A DNA stretch of 60,000 bases, taken from the NCBI RefSeq assembly GCF_032854445.1, contig NC_088295.1:53675249-53735248 (forward strand). Reading direction: 5' to 3'. Positions 20,801 to 33,300 of the stretch are shown piece after piece. A program made the translations under genes and the position numbers. This stretch comes from Liolophura sinensis. Lineage: Eukaryota; Mollusca; Polyplacophora; Chitonida; Chitonidae. The notes below the pieces were generated by a model. It worked only from the letters and a program-made list of their open reading frames with translations. It made no database searches and was not told the DNA's origin. The first letter of the stretch is position 1. Each line of letters opens with the position of its first letter.

Positions 20801-20937
20801 GGTACTTACATAACCCGGTGACGTCACACCTGTGACACAGGTGTGACGTCACTCCCTTGCAGGGAGTGCCGTCACACCGGTAACTCACACCTCAATGCCA
20901 CACCAACTGCGTAGTCCATACTACTTGCAGGCTTACA
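20700..20937 (-). repeat. Right copy of the ~215 bp inverted module
   Basis: Reverse complement of 5745-5965. It holds CRE octamers at 20,819-20,826 and 20,844-20,851 and the CTTACATAACCCGG motif that also occurs at 5865 (inverted), 18,224 and 20,636. It is the right outer boundary of the mosaic. Confidence 0.8.
20818..20852. promoter_or_regulatory. Perfect 35 nt palindrome with two CREs
   Basis: Left arm GTGACGTCACACCTGTG, a single central A, right arm CACAGGTGTGACGTCAC: 17 paired bases per arm. Each arm contains a full CRE and a CACCTG E-box. Confidence 0.85.
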
Positions 20938-20944
20938 AATTATG

Positions 20945-21825
20945 GAGGAGATGGTAAACGTCGATTGAAGGCAAAACAGAAACAGGTCATTAATCGAAGT
21001 CTCCGATTAAACCTACTGTCTGTTTTCACTCCTGGACACAAGATGTGGATAATGGGAACATTGGGAACACAAACAATACAATACTTCGTCCAGCCGTATA
21101 CCAAAGGTACTACGCCCAGGAATCATTCACAACTCTCCTTGAGAGCATCAGACTCACCGTCAAGGTGTGAAGCCTCTCACCCACTTGTCGACTCCTCTAC
21201 CTTGTGATATCGCCAAGTGAACAGGGCTCTCTCACACCCAGTGTTCATATATACAGTCTCAGTCCAGGCGACAAACCCGTGATTATGATAGCAATAAACT
21301 TCAACGTGTTGCGCATCACGTTTGCTGATAATTATGGAGCATAAAGTAATATATGTTTATCTTCTGAAATTTAACTTGGATTTAGCTTTCCGTTATCTCT
21401 ACGTTATTAGAAAATAAATAAAACTTATCAAGATGATCGATGCATTAATACATACGTGGAGAATGTGTGCAGTGGAGAATGTGTGCAGTGGAAAATGTGC
21501 GTAGTGCAAAAAGTGCTTCATCTCTTGCATTAAATTACAAGTAACATTATTATTTTGTAATACTGTTATAACGTATACCGCAGTACTAGTCCTAAACAAT
21601 ATGACGTTGTATTTCTGACACAAAGAGGAGATAGAGTCATACCGGTGTCCATGTTTTTATTGCTGGGCGAAAACCACCTAACTGTCAACTAAAACAACTA
21701 CATACGCCCAACATATCTCTAAAATCTAATCGGTAAACCCTGGTTTTCTACTTTGTCCTTCTTTACAGCACTACACTGCACCAGTACTTTGACCGGGCCT
21801 GTAGGATCGATGCGGCCTTGTGGTG
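20945..21825. other. No gene recognised
   Basis: Unique sequence outside the mosaic. A short direct repeat tggagaatgtgtgcag occurs twice near 21,455-21,490. Nothing else was seen. Confidence 0.4.
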
Positions 21826-21827
21826 CT

Positions 21828-22015
21828 AGCCCAACGCTAAGCTGGACGTTCCTACTGTAACGTCCAGCTCTGGTTATATAGACTACCACGCGGACAATTT
21901 CACTAAAAAAATTGGCTCGATCCCCACCTTATTTTTGCTGTCCACCGATTCTCTAAAACGCCCGAAATGTAATGTCAAAGCCAGCATTGGCACACCACCT
22001 TTCAGCAGTAATTTA
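21828..22015. repeat. Left arm of inverted repeat around a LINE fragment
   Basis: Reverse complement of 23,500-23,656: shared blocks cgctaagctggacgttcct, catatagac-type, cgcggacaatttcact, ccaccgattctc, aaaacgcccgaaatgtaat and gccagcattggca. The left arm has about 30 bp more between the shared blocks. Confidence 0.75.
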
Positions 22016-22216
22016 GTCGTTCAAACTGTAACGGATGAACAGGACGGCGAGACCAATCGATAACGCTGAGGGGCGACAGGCAGAGTGCGACGGGTTAGGA
22101 AGGCAACAGGTCTAACCTAGTTACGCAGAACTGCTGGGCTGTTCCATTTTTGGTGGAGTGTATATAGGCCTACTGTATAATGTATAGTGTATCTATGCGG
22201 GGCTGATTGTCTGACA

Positions 22217-22964
22217 TAGTTTCCGTTTTCACAGCTGAACTGACTGCCATTATATGTGCTTTAAACTTTCTGTTATAATTAAAACCGGTCCGTGCTGTTA
22301 TTTTTACAGATTCATTATCATCTTTACAGGCCATCACCAACTATACCAGGAAAACATCTAAAATTATATGCCAGCTATTACATCTATGTACTAACCTTCA
22401 TTTTAAGGGTGTTTCAGTATCATTCAAATGGGTACCGGCTCATGTCGCCGTACCTAGCAACAAGTTGGCCGACAGTTTAGCTAAAGAAGCACTTTCATCC
22501 CCCAGTATTTCTGTTCATGTTCCGTTATCTTTATCTGAATGCCTTAGTTTTATTACCCCCAAGTTTATTGATATCTGGCAACAAGACTGCGACAACTCAG
22601 AAAAGGGTAGAATATTCCATACGCATAATCCATCCATGTCTCTTATAATCTTTCTTTACTTCGCCGCCACGATGAGATCCTTGTTTTCAAATTATTATCC
22701 TGCCATATACAAACAAATTAATATTTAGTTCGTCTTGCTCTCCATGATACAGACCTCTGTGAGGAATGTATTGTGGAGGATAGCACTGACCACCTATTGT
22801 TACACTGTAAACGCCATATTTATGCACGAAATTTATTTTACAGAGGATTGCGAACTCTGGGCATTAAGAGGATCAACACAAAATGCATTTTATGTCGCAA
22901 GAAAAGCCACAATAAGGTATTTCAGGCAGTTTCCAATTTTTTAACCCGTTGCCATAGATTTTAA
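22217..22964 (+). mobile_element. Non-LTR retrotransposon fragment: RNase H and C-terminal Cys/His end
   Basis: Frame from 22,217 reads VSVFTAELTAIICALNFLL, then one stop, then VIFTDSLSSLQAI and FKWVPAHVAVPSNKLADSLA, followed by KEAL. These are the D-S-x-S and H..(G/S)N..AD blocks of the RNase H domain found in I/Jockey-type LINEs. After frameshifts, another frame gives LRRHDEIL, then RLALHDTDLCEECIVEDSTD followed by HLLLHCKRH, the C-terminal C-x2-C..H..C end, with stop at 22,962-22,964. The rest of the element (endonuclease, reverse transcriptase) is absent, so this is a 5'-truncated, decayed copy. Confidence 0.8.
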
Positions 22965-23267
22965 CTTAAGCTTATGAAAAACTTAAGCTTACGGGACACT
23001 ACGGAGACCGTGTTGACGAGCAGTATCAACCAGCAAACAGGCCACTGATTCTTTTTTTCGTTAAACTCGTTTTACCTTGCGCATGTATCTTTGTTTCATT
23101 AAAGGCTTCCATGTATATATGTTATATCATTTCTCTGTCACCTTTTCCTCAGAGTTTGTTCCGTACTCCATCTAGCTCTCATAGTTATTTGGATGCCTGT
23201 GTTATCTCTGGCAGAGGTTGACAACCAGTTATTAATTGTGACTGACCGCTCGATAGTAAAATCGTCA

Positions 23268-23482
23268 CAAAACTTTCGATTCGAACAACTCAAATCAGTT
23301 TCTGCCATGCTTGAATTTTTTTTTTCCCCATCTTCGGGCAGAATGATGGGCCGCGAAAATGTTATCCCACCAAACATTCTGTTTTCAGGGCGTGCAATTC
23401 TTAAAGAGAATGTTGAGAATGTTTTTAAAAAAGAAAAAATCCAAACATGGCAGACGTTGATTTGAGTTGTCCGATTCGAAAG
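23268..23482. repeat. Small inverted repeat
   Basis: The 36-40 bp segment around ttcgattcgaacaactcaaa (23,276-23,310) is the near-perfect reverse complement of catggcagacgttgatttga and onward (23,446-23,482). It could be a MITE-like insertion of about 215 bp. Confidence 0.5.
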
Positions 23483-23499
23483 TTTAAATTGTTTAATTG

Positions 23500-23656
23500 C
23501 CGGATTATTGTTGAAAGATGGTTTGCCAATGCTGGCCTTGAGATATTACATTTCGGGCGTTTTGGGGAATCGGTGGAGAGTGAAACTGTCCGCATGGAAG
23601 TCTATATGATCGAAGCTGGGCGTTACGGTAGGAACGTTCAGCTTAGCTTAGCTTAG
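23500..23656. repeat. Right arm of inverted repeat around the LINE fragment
   Basis: Partner of 21,828-22,015 in reverse orientation; it ends in a cttagcttagcttag triplet repeat. Confidence 0.75.
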
Positions 23657-24350
23657 GGCAGACTTTAACATGCGGATTTGTTCCCTTAGAGTGATCTCCC
23701 CTTTATGACGGTTACCCGTGTGGAGTGGTAGACTTTCACTTTGATAATGTATATTCTGATATAACTATTTACCATTGCCCGATTGGAAATGTGATACAGA
23801 TTTATGTAGTTTGATGTAATCTTCATTGAATATGTTGTCAAAGGAATGATGAGAGTGATCATATCCGAAACATTACTGATGGTTTCGATAATTGGGTACT
23901 TCATAATACCCCACAACACCAGTACACAATACCAAAAACACCAGAACTTGCGAGAAGAGTAGAATTGTAGTTTCGCAATATTCTGCCCATGGGATTTCTC
24001 AAAATGTCGTCATGGTAAAGTGACAATGCGTTATTTTCTGAAAGTGTGAGTTGTAACCCCAACTTGATTCAGAATTTTAATAATTTCTGAGATTTCTGAG
24101 TGAGATTCTCTGAGAGGAAAAATCAAAATTTAGAAAGTACTTTCGGACTGGGAGTAGAGTGATTTCATTCTACTTTCTAGAGATTTAGGAAAACGTAGTG
24201 CTATATCTTTCTGATTGTTTGTGTGCACAAGTGTCTTTTTTTTTCTACAGATGTTTTGAATTTGCCAGGTGCTATTATTTAGTAATGATAAATATTCCTA
24301 CAGGTACATTGAATTACCGCTTTACACCACGGACAGTTGATGACATAAAC

Positions 24351-27300
24351 ATGTCAAGGTTAGTTGAGACATGCCTGTCGCCTGGGGTGTATCAGCTAGT
24401 TTGTGAAGTAGGCGTAGCTAAGACCCAGGCTGAAGATGACCCCAGAGCATACCTGACCAACAAACTACTGCTTAATTGGGACACTGTACAGATGCTCATT
24501 CAAGGTAAAAAAGCAAATTTTAGTCACACCATAATCACTGATGTAAAACGATCCACATGTTACTGGTAAAGGAATGGTTAAAAGAACATGCCTAATTAGT
24601 AATTACCGGCACCAGTGATTGGTCATCAACAATTGGCATCTGAATAGGATTGAATACCTGGATAAAGGAAAGAATCCGCTTGTCTGACATACTTATTGCT
24701 ACATATACTGTTGTAAATAGTCCCTGCCAGCTACATATGTACATGTCGTAAGCTTGTGAATTTCATATCATTATTGCATTTCTTCTGAAAAATGTCACAG
24801 AAGGAGATGTGAATGGAGAGCCCACAGACTTTAGCGGATGTGTTAAAAGCTTAGCACCCTTGTTCTCAGCGGTAGAGAGGTATATGAGTGGGTTGTCATG
24901 TGAACAGTTTGCCAGTCAATACCGGCATCTTCTGACATGGACAGGTAATCCTCAGGTAAGAGAAACTCATATCTTGACAATAAACATGCCTAGCTATGTG
25001 TATATTTTGGTGAGCAGATCCCGGCCAAGTGGTTAGGGTGCTTGCCTTTCCTTCACTAGAAGTTAGAACACATCAGGCACAGGTTCGATCCTGGCGTTTG
25101 ACAGGGTATTTGTGGATTCTCCCAGCGTTCACTGCTTGTCGGACACTGGTGACCATGAGGGGATGATAACGCTCATGGTTGTTGAAGACCACATGTCTTT
25201 CCATCAATACGTTTAACTTGCCAAAGGTAGGCGAGTTACCCAGGGCACTCTCGTTTTCCTCCATCATTCAGGAATGTTGACTGTTATCATTTTAAATGGA
25301 ACATTCTTGCGTATGGCATTAAACAGCAATCCAGTAAATAAATGAATATAAATATTTAGCAAAGAGAAATTGTGAAAGTAGCAGTGCACCTTTTTGACTA
25401 CATTATGTTTGACACCCTTCCCTCTTTGGCAACTCAAGGCCCAGAATATAACCTGTAGTTGAAATTGTGGACTAACGGCGTGGTTGATAGAGAAATTGAT
25501 TTTTTCGCTAAAGCTGTAATATGGTGTATCAGGCCTGCAGGTGCACTACAGTAACAGACTTGTAACCAATTTCTCATTTCAGATTTGCCTGCGTTGTTTT
25601 GAATATTTAAAGACAGGTGTTCGATCTTCAGGCTTATTGAGTCTGCTGCTGAGTACGGCTGTACTGGAGAGAGCACTGGGGGATGTAAGTATCTACATGT
25701 AGGATTCATTGAATTTTATTTATTAATTTGATTGAGGTTTAATATCATACGCATTTTTCATGTATACGATTTCGGTCAATTTTACAGATGAAGGAAACTA
25801 GAGTGTCCAGGAGTGTCCAAAACCACTGACTTTTGGCAAGTTACTGACGAACTGTCCTACATGTGATTTATTTATTTATTTCTTTATTTGATTGGTGTTT
25901 TATGTGGTACTCAAGAATATTTCACTTATACAACGGCGGCCAGCATTATAGTGGGTGGAAACTTCGCACAGCCCGTTGGAAACCCACGACAGGTTGCTGA
26001 CAGACCTTCCCACTTATGGCCGGAGAGGAAGCCAGCATGAGCTGGACTTGAACTCACAGCGACTGCATTAGTGAGAGACTCCTGGGTCATTACGCTGCGC
26101 TAGTGCGCTAACCAACTCCCAAATTTGAGGTACTGGTACAGATATAATATAGCGCCAATGCTTTCACTTATTGTCACTAAGGTCACTAGAAATGGAGAGG
26201 GGAATCTACAAATTCCCTGTTCCCCACACACCATGTGCCTCATGACTAATGATCATGCACCTTACTTACTGAGCAACATTCTTCTCCATTCCCTTTACGG
26301 TTATTGCTTATACTGTATTAATTTTCTGAATGCTTTGCTTCTACCCCAGCTGTATTTAACCCGAGGGAAACAATGTCCATCTCTACTCAAAGACTTGCTC
26401 ATGACATCAGAGCTAGAGGCCTTGTTAGGTGCTAGTGTGGTAAGTGTACGCGGCAACAAGTTGTCACGGCAACAAGTAAAGTTTTCCTCAATATTTCTTA
26501 CATTCCAAAGGTGCATATACGTAAGAATGGTAGAGAATTTAGAGAATAGTTCACTCAGATGATTTGCTCAGATGTGAGAGTATGACATTGACTAATCATT
26601 AAAGTAGAGGAGATAATTCAGAACTAATGACAAATGAAAACAAAACCATTCTGGCAAAGTTTGACAGATTGATAATAGGTTTTTAATCTTACAATTGCAT
26701 TAAGACAATATTATATATTTTCCATTTGGATTTTTATTTTTTCTGCGTGAAAAGTGAGTATATTATAACAAATTTAAAAACTGATGCCTATCGCTTTTGG
26801 AAAGTTTTATCCACGCTTGTTTAGGGACAGCAGATTTTTCATTTTGCTCTGATGAAGCACTTGTACCTTCACCTATAAACTTCATGGTTGAAAGAAAATT
26901 TACAGTGAATGCTATCAAATGCTTTCTCTATGTACCTAAGACTTTAAGCATATAATAGAGACTGTTTTGAAGGGGCAATTGCAGACATGTCATCAGTTTA
27001 GTACAAACAAGTTTTTTCGTGGGTTTATTGTTCTGGATTCAGATTAGGTTTTTGCGAGTGTTGATAGGACCCCCCACATCTCTGAACCTCCGGAACTTAG
27101 TGTGGCATGGCTTCCCTGCTCCCTCTGAGATTCCACTACAGTAAGAAGGCTTCTCTTTGTTTTACTCATAAATTATTCATCCTTAGTGTATCCATTACAG
27201 GTACCTGTAAAGACACAGAACTCATTTAAATACCCATGTGGGCTTTAGGGGTGGGGTCCAGTAACCCCTCACATACCTCCCACATCTTGTTAACTGGACA

Positions 27301-30300
27301 GAGCAACTAACTGATAAAATAGCTCTGCGACAAAAACATGTACCACCACATGTGAGAAAATTTTTTGTAATTCTTTGATAAATTAATTGAAATAAACCAC
27401 TAATGTTTAAACAAAAACTGTCTGTGACCTCACTCGTTTTGTGCCGTGATATATGTATTAGTACATAAACCACCTGGCAAGCTCTTTACAAATACCTTCT
27501 CAATATGTAGTGCTTAAAGAAGCAATTCCAGTAGTACCACCACCTGGGCTGGCTGAGAAAGTGTTTGCATCTAAAGTCCGTTTGATGGAGAAAACCAGGC
27601 ATATTCCTTTGTCAAGAAACTTTGTAAATCTATTTTGTTTCTGCATTAAAATCAATGAATTGGGATTTTCTGACCCAGGCTTTGTCATTTTCTGAAGTTT
27701 CTTTATTCTTCTCCAGCAGTGCCTACGTCATTGTTTTACATAACATGACGATTTGTCAGATTGAAAAAATCAGACTGAAAAAATCAGAATCAAATATTTT
27801 GAGGGGCTTCCTTTAGGCACTCTGAACACAAATCACTCCAACCTAAACTGTTGTCTGGTGCTGTGTGGAATAAAAATGCTATGACCAGCAGTGTGTCTCA
27901 ATGAATGGTGGTTTATGTTATTTATTTATTTGATTGGTGTTTCATGCCGAACTCAAGAATATTTCACTTATACGACATGACCACCTTTTTGGTGGGAACA
28001 TTAATGGTGGAGTTGAAATCAAACTCAATACCATGATAACTTCTTTCGGGTATATTGACCGTCCTAGATAGCACAGTTTGTAGAGCATCCGCTTCGGGAG
28101 CAGTAGATCCAGGATCAAACCTGGGTCGAGTCACACCTAAGACTTTAAAAGCTTGGCGTTCAGCATGAAGGCGATAGTGCAATGACTCGTTGACCTGTAT
28201 CAGTATAATGGCTCGGGCGAGGTGGCTTACTTGCCTTCGTTAAGTCGCCTCAGTGAAGCAGCACTAGATAAAAAAGCGGTGGAAATCCATCCTGCAACAA
28301 GGAGGTACATTAAATACACCCTAAGGGTTCCTAAGGGTTCCTTCATCCTCATGTGACTGAAAAATTGTTGAGCATGACGTTAGACCCCAAACACTCACTC
28401 ACTCACTTTTCCAGGTATAATTATATGCTGTTGATGGTGGCTGTTACTCTGGGGCACCTGATCACAACATCCATGGATGCAGATTCCATTCCACACAGAT
28501 GTCCTGTTAGTTTTCATCAAGTGGAGAAAATTACTACAAAATTCTCAGGTAAAATTCTCAGGAAAAATTCTCATACTTATATTCATTCTCATACTTATAT
28601 TCATTCTCATACTTATATTCATTCTCATACTTATATTCATTCTCATACTTATATTCATTCTCATACTTATATTCATTCTCATACTTATATTCATTCTCAA
28701 GACAGAATTGATTAAAGTAAACAAGACATAGTACCTGTTAAGCCAGGTAATAAACCCTGTATTGCAATCCACGGGCCTGGGATGTTGCAATAGAAAACTA
28801 GAACCCATGGCTTACTGTCACCTGACACCTCTTGACAGTGACATAACTGACTAAAAGTTAAATCTCGAGGTATGGCTCAAAGTGACTCAGATGTACGGAA
28901 AGTATGAATTTCTTTTATATCATATGGTAATCATAACAATATATTTTTTGTGTCATTTAACCATTTGAAAAAGCCAATTCTTTTTGCTAAGTCAGCAAAT
29001 TTGAATCACATTTTGGTGGCAGATGCATGTACGTGTAAATGGTGAATGTTGTAAAGGTAGGCGTTTCCACTAACTGCATTGCGATCATTCTTTTTTGTAC
29101 TTTTATTTTCAGTATCACTGTCAATTCTACCAAAAGTGAAATGGAAGCATTTGTGCAGAAATTCACAGTTCATTTTGCCACAGTTTTTACCTGTCTGGGA
29201 AGATGCCTTTGACCTCTATCAAGAAAACAGGTATATGTAGGCCTAGTTTGCAAGTATTGATTCGTGGTGTGCTAAATTCTGCTACAGCTTTGTGTACAGA
29301 TAGCCATGCAGGTTTAAAACGGATGTTTGACATGACACTCCACATTCGTAAAGGTACTGGGTAATCATGCTTAATCTCCACAGAGTTTTCCCATTTATCA
29401 CAAAATAATAATAAAACAATCAACTTGCTGCAAAGTGTGTGAACTAAAATCATTGTGATTAAAACTGAGGGAAACATGAACTGTTGGTGACAAAAGCATA
29501 GACTAACTGCTCAGTGAAGCGTGAGCTTGTTTATTGCTTTTGTGAACAGTCAGTATAATCCACTAACCACTCCTGATGCTCTCCCATGGCACCCAGTCGG
29601 TGAAAACCACGATCAGCACAATGTGTCCTGGGGTGCACTTTTTAAATCCCACCGTACTTGGACTTGTGTTGTAGACGGTATGGCGAAAGTGTGACCCTGT
29701 TGTTTCCTCTGCTGGAAAATGGGTTACGATGGATGTTTGCTGAACTTAATCATTGTCCTGATCGTGTGCTTACAGCTGAGGTAAGTATACTAATGTACAC
29801 ACAGCTGAGGTTTGTATACAAATTTACACACAACTGAGGTATATTTACAAATGTACACACAGCAAAAGTATATATATATATAAATGTACACACAGCAGAG
29901 GTATTTGTACAAATATACACAAAGCTGATGCATGTAAACAAATGTACACACAGCTGAGGTATGTGTACAAATGTACACAAAGCTGAGGTATGTGTACAAA
30001 TGTACACACAGCTGAGGTATGTGTACAAATATACACACAGTTGAGGTATGTGTAGAAATGTACACACAACTGAAGTGTATATACAAATGGAGAGTGTAAA
30101 TGAACATGTATGATATTCCTGATGTAGCAGAATATTAGGTTTGGTGATGAACAGAGACACTCAGCTCAGTCCAAGACAAATGTATTCTGAACTGAAGCAC
30201 ATGTAGTTTATACAGGCATGTTTGAGCTCCTGCATTCTTCTGCTGTGGCTGAAAAACGAGTGCTTTGCAGATGTGTTAGAAGCTGTGTTAAAACTCTCAT

Positions 30301-33300
30301 CGTTAATATGGAGGGGAATAACGTACATACCGGTCAAGTTCTGCCATTTTAGTCTGATGATTGTTTCTCTCCCTATTTCAGTCATCAGTGTTATACACCA
30401 CATTTGATGAAGTAAGTTTGAAAACTTTGTACATTCTTCCCGTGAAATACTATGTGTATCTACATGTATAACCCACTTTATGTGGTATTGCTGAGAAGTG
30501 AGAAGTCTTTACTTTGAACCATTCTGATGGTGCTGTTGTGTGACAATGCAAAGTTTTACTCTGGTGCGTATTGACCCAGGAGCCTCTCACCAATGCGGTC
30601 GCTGTGAGTTCAAGTCCAGCTCATGCTGGCTTCCTCTCCAGCTGTACGTGGGAAGGTCTGCCATTAACCTGCGGATGGTCATGGGTTTCCCCCTGGCTCT
30701 GCCCGGTTTCCACCCACCATAATGCTGGCCACTGTCGTATAAGTGAAATATTCTTGAGTACGGCGTAAAACACTAATGAAATAAATAAATAAATAAATTT
30801 ACTCTGGTGTACAAGACAAGTAGGTGTGTACAGTGAAATCTACTTGTCCTCTAATGGATTGTTTCCTTCATGTCAATGGAGTGATTTCCTTCATGTTAAT
30901 GGATTGTTTCCTTCATGTCATATTGAGTGTGTGCATCTGTACTGTCTTTTACGGTGCAACCAAAAAAGATGGTCATTTCATAAGGTTGGTTGCAGTAGGA
31001 CCATCCTGTTTTTGTTTTTTTTTTTATTTTTATTTTTTGGTTACGTATTCGGTAAAACTCATTTCTTCTAGCATTCATTTATTTATTAGCATCAGTTTAT
31101 GTTTAATGTGTGAAATACATATAATTTGAAAATGCAAAAATACTTCTGCTGTTGTCATTTTGTGCACATAGTGATACTGTGGTAATTAGTTTGTGCAAGA
31201 ACAAGGTCACTGTTCCATGCTTGATATGTTCATGCTGGAAAACTTAAAGTTTTGTGCTGGTAAAAAAGAGGACTGTATTATCCGCCTGGCTTTTGGAGAC
31301 GATATTAATGATACATTGGGGCCTCTGTGGCTCAGCTGGTTAGCACGCTAGCACAGTGTAATGACCCAGGAGCCTCTCACCAATGCGGTGACTGTGAGTT
31401 GAAGTCCAGCTCATGCTGGCTTCCTCACAGACCGTACGTGGGAAGGTATGCCAGCAACCTGCGGATGGTCGTGGGTTTCCCCCTGGCTCTGCCCGGTTTC
31501 CTCCCACCATAATGCTGGCAGCCATCGTATAAGTGAAATATTCTTGAGTACGGCGTACAACACTAATCAAATAAAATATATAAATAATGATATATTGCCT
31601 CCATTATTGTTTTCAGATACTGGCACGTCTTGTAGCGGGCAAAGAAAACAAGCTATTATCTAAACTGGGACCACATTTAGTTGTAAGCATGCACATGTCT
31701 GTTATACATACCAAACTTCAAAGTGGAGAACAAAATAGGAAGAACTTTTACATATTAATGGAAGTAGCCATGTCTTAAGTTCTCAAGACTTGCAGTACAT
31801 GGAGTAGATCAAAGTAAACAATGTCAAGAACATCAGTCCAAACATCAATCATCAATACATGAAGGTAAATGTTAATAAGGAGTGTTTATTAGTTATCAGC
31901 CCCTAAGGACTGTATCATGCGAACCCTAATTAGTGTATTAGTTATTGGTTTTTATGTATCTATTTTATCAAGGTTTTACACCATAGGTCAATTTATCATT
32001 AAAGACAATAGGAGCTGGTTTATGACTGAAAGGAAGCCAAATGCCTATGGTAAACTGCTGCCCTTTGCCAGCTAAGTGTACCAGACAAACCTCCTGGTAT
32101 AAAACCAAGGTTGCCCTGGGCACTGGCCGCTATGATATAAAGTGAAGTATTCTTGAATACTGTGTTAAATTCTTCAACCTTTTCGCATGTTTGCAAGGTG
32201 TTTATTCAAGCATATTCTGAAGGCATTATTCTGTGTACACTGATAAAAAAAATACTTTTTTAAAAACTCTGAAATTGGCCAACCCAACCATTGTAGTTTT
32301 GTCTCCAGAATAAATTTAAAATGTGTATAAAGTTGCCCTTTCATATGTAAAAATATTGAGGAATTAAGGTACGGTGTAAAATACATATCAAATAAATTAA
32401 ATAAATAAAAAAACAATGCTGGAAACTAAGCAGCGTAGGTCAGGGACCATGGCTTCTGTGAGACCAGTTCTTTAGCTAACTATAAAGCTAGGGAGTCCAG
32501 GCAAATTTATCTGGTGCTCTTGATACATCTGACCAGTGCTGTTGTTATGTTTAGTATCACCTTCACATGAATATCCAAGCCTTTAGATCAGACATGGACA
32601 GTGTGTTAGAGTAAGCTTCAACAGAAAGTTGCAGATCTGGATATGAAGAGACATGGTGGGAATTGTGGACTAGTATATAGTTCTAGTACCAGAGAAGTAT
32701 TAACACTGTTTAAGTAACGGCGTTTACTTTATGTCTGTGCTCAGGACTTGCTGCAGGACCTAATGGTGTACCCAGAGGGTCCGAGGTTCAGAGACAGACT
32801 GGGACATGGAGAAGCCAATTTCTTGGACATCACTAAACAGCAGGCTGATGCCGTGTGGGTAACAGCCCTGGCATTGCTCTACACATTTACCTCCCCTTGC
32901 CATGAGCAGGTCTGTAAAGGAATACTGATTTCTTGTTTAAAAACTTATTTTTCAGCTATATACAAATTTGCTGTAAGAACGCATTATCTAGTAGGAATGC
33001 CTACTTTGAGAGGTGTTTGTTTTGGAGTGGGTGAGTGTAAGGGGAATATGTCAGATTTAAAGTTTTAGTGCAGTTAGTTTAAAGAGAAAAATCATAACAG
33101 TGATATTATTTTCTCTGTGTTTGTGAATATGTAAATCTTAGTTTGATATCTCTGTACATTCCTGTATTGTATAGTTTTGGTATTGAAAAGTTTCTGTAAG
33201 TTTAAGAAAATGTTACCTTTGATTTAGTGCTAATCACATGTTATGTTTGACAGCAGGATGACCATGCCGAGACTGTGTTGAGTGAACTGCACTCGTATAC

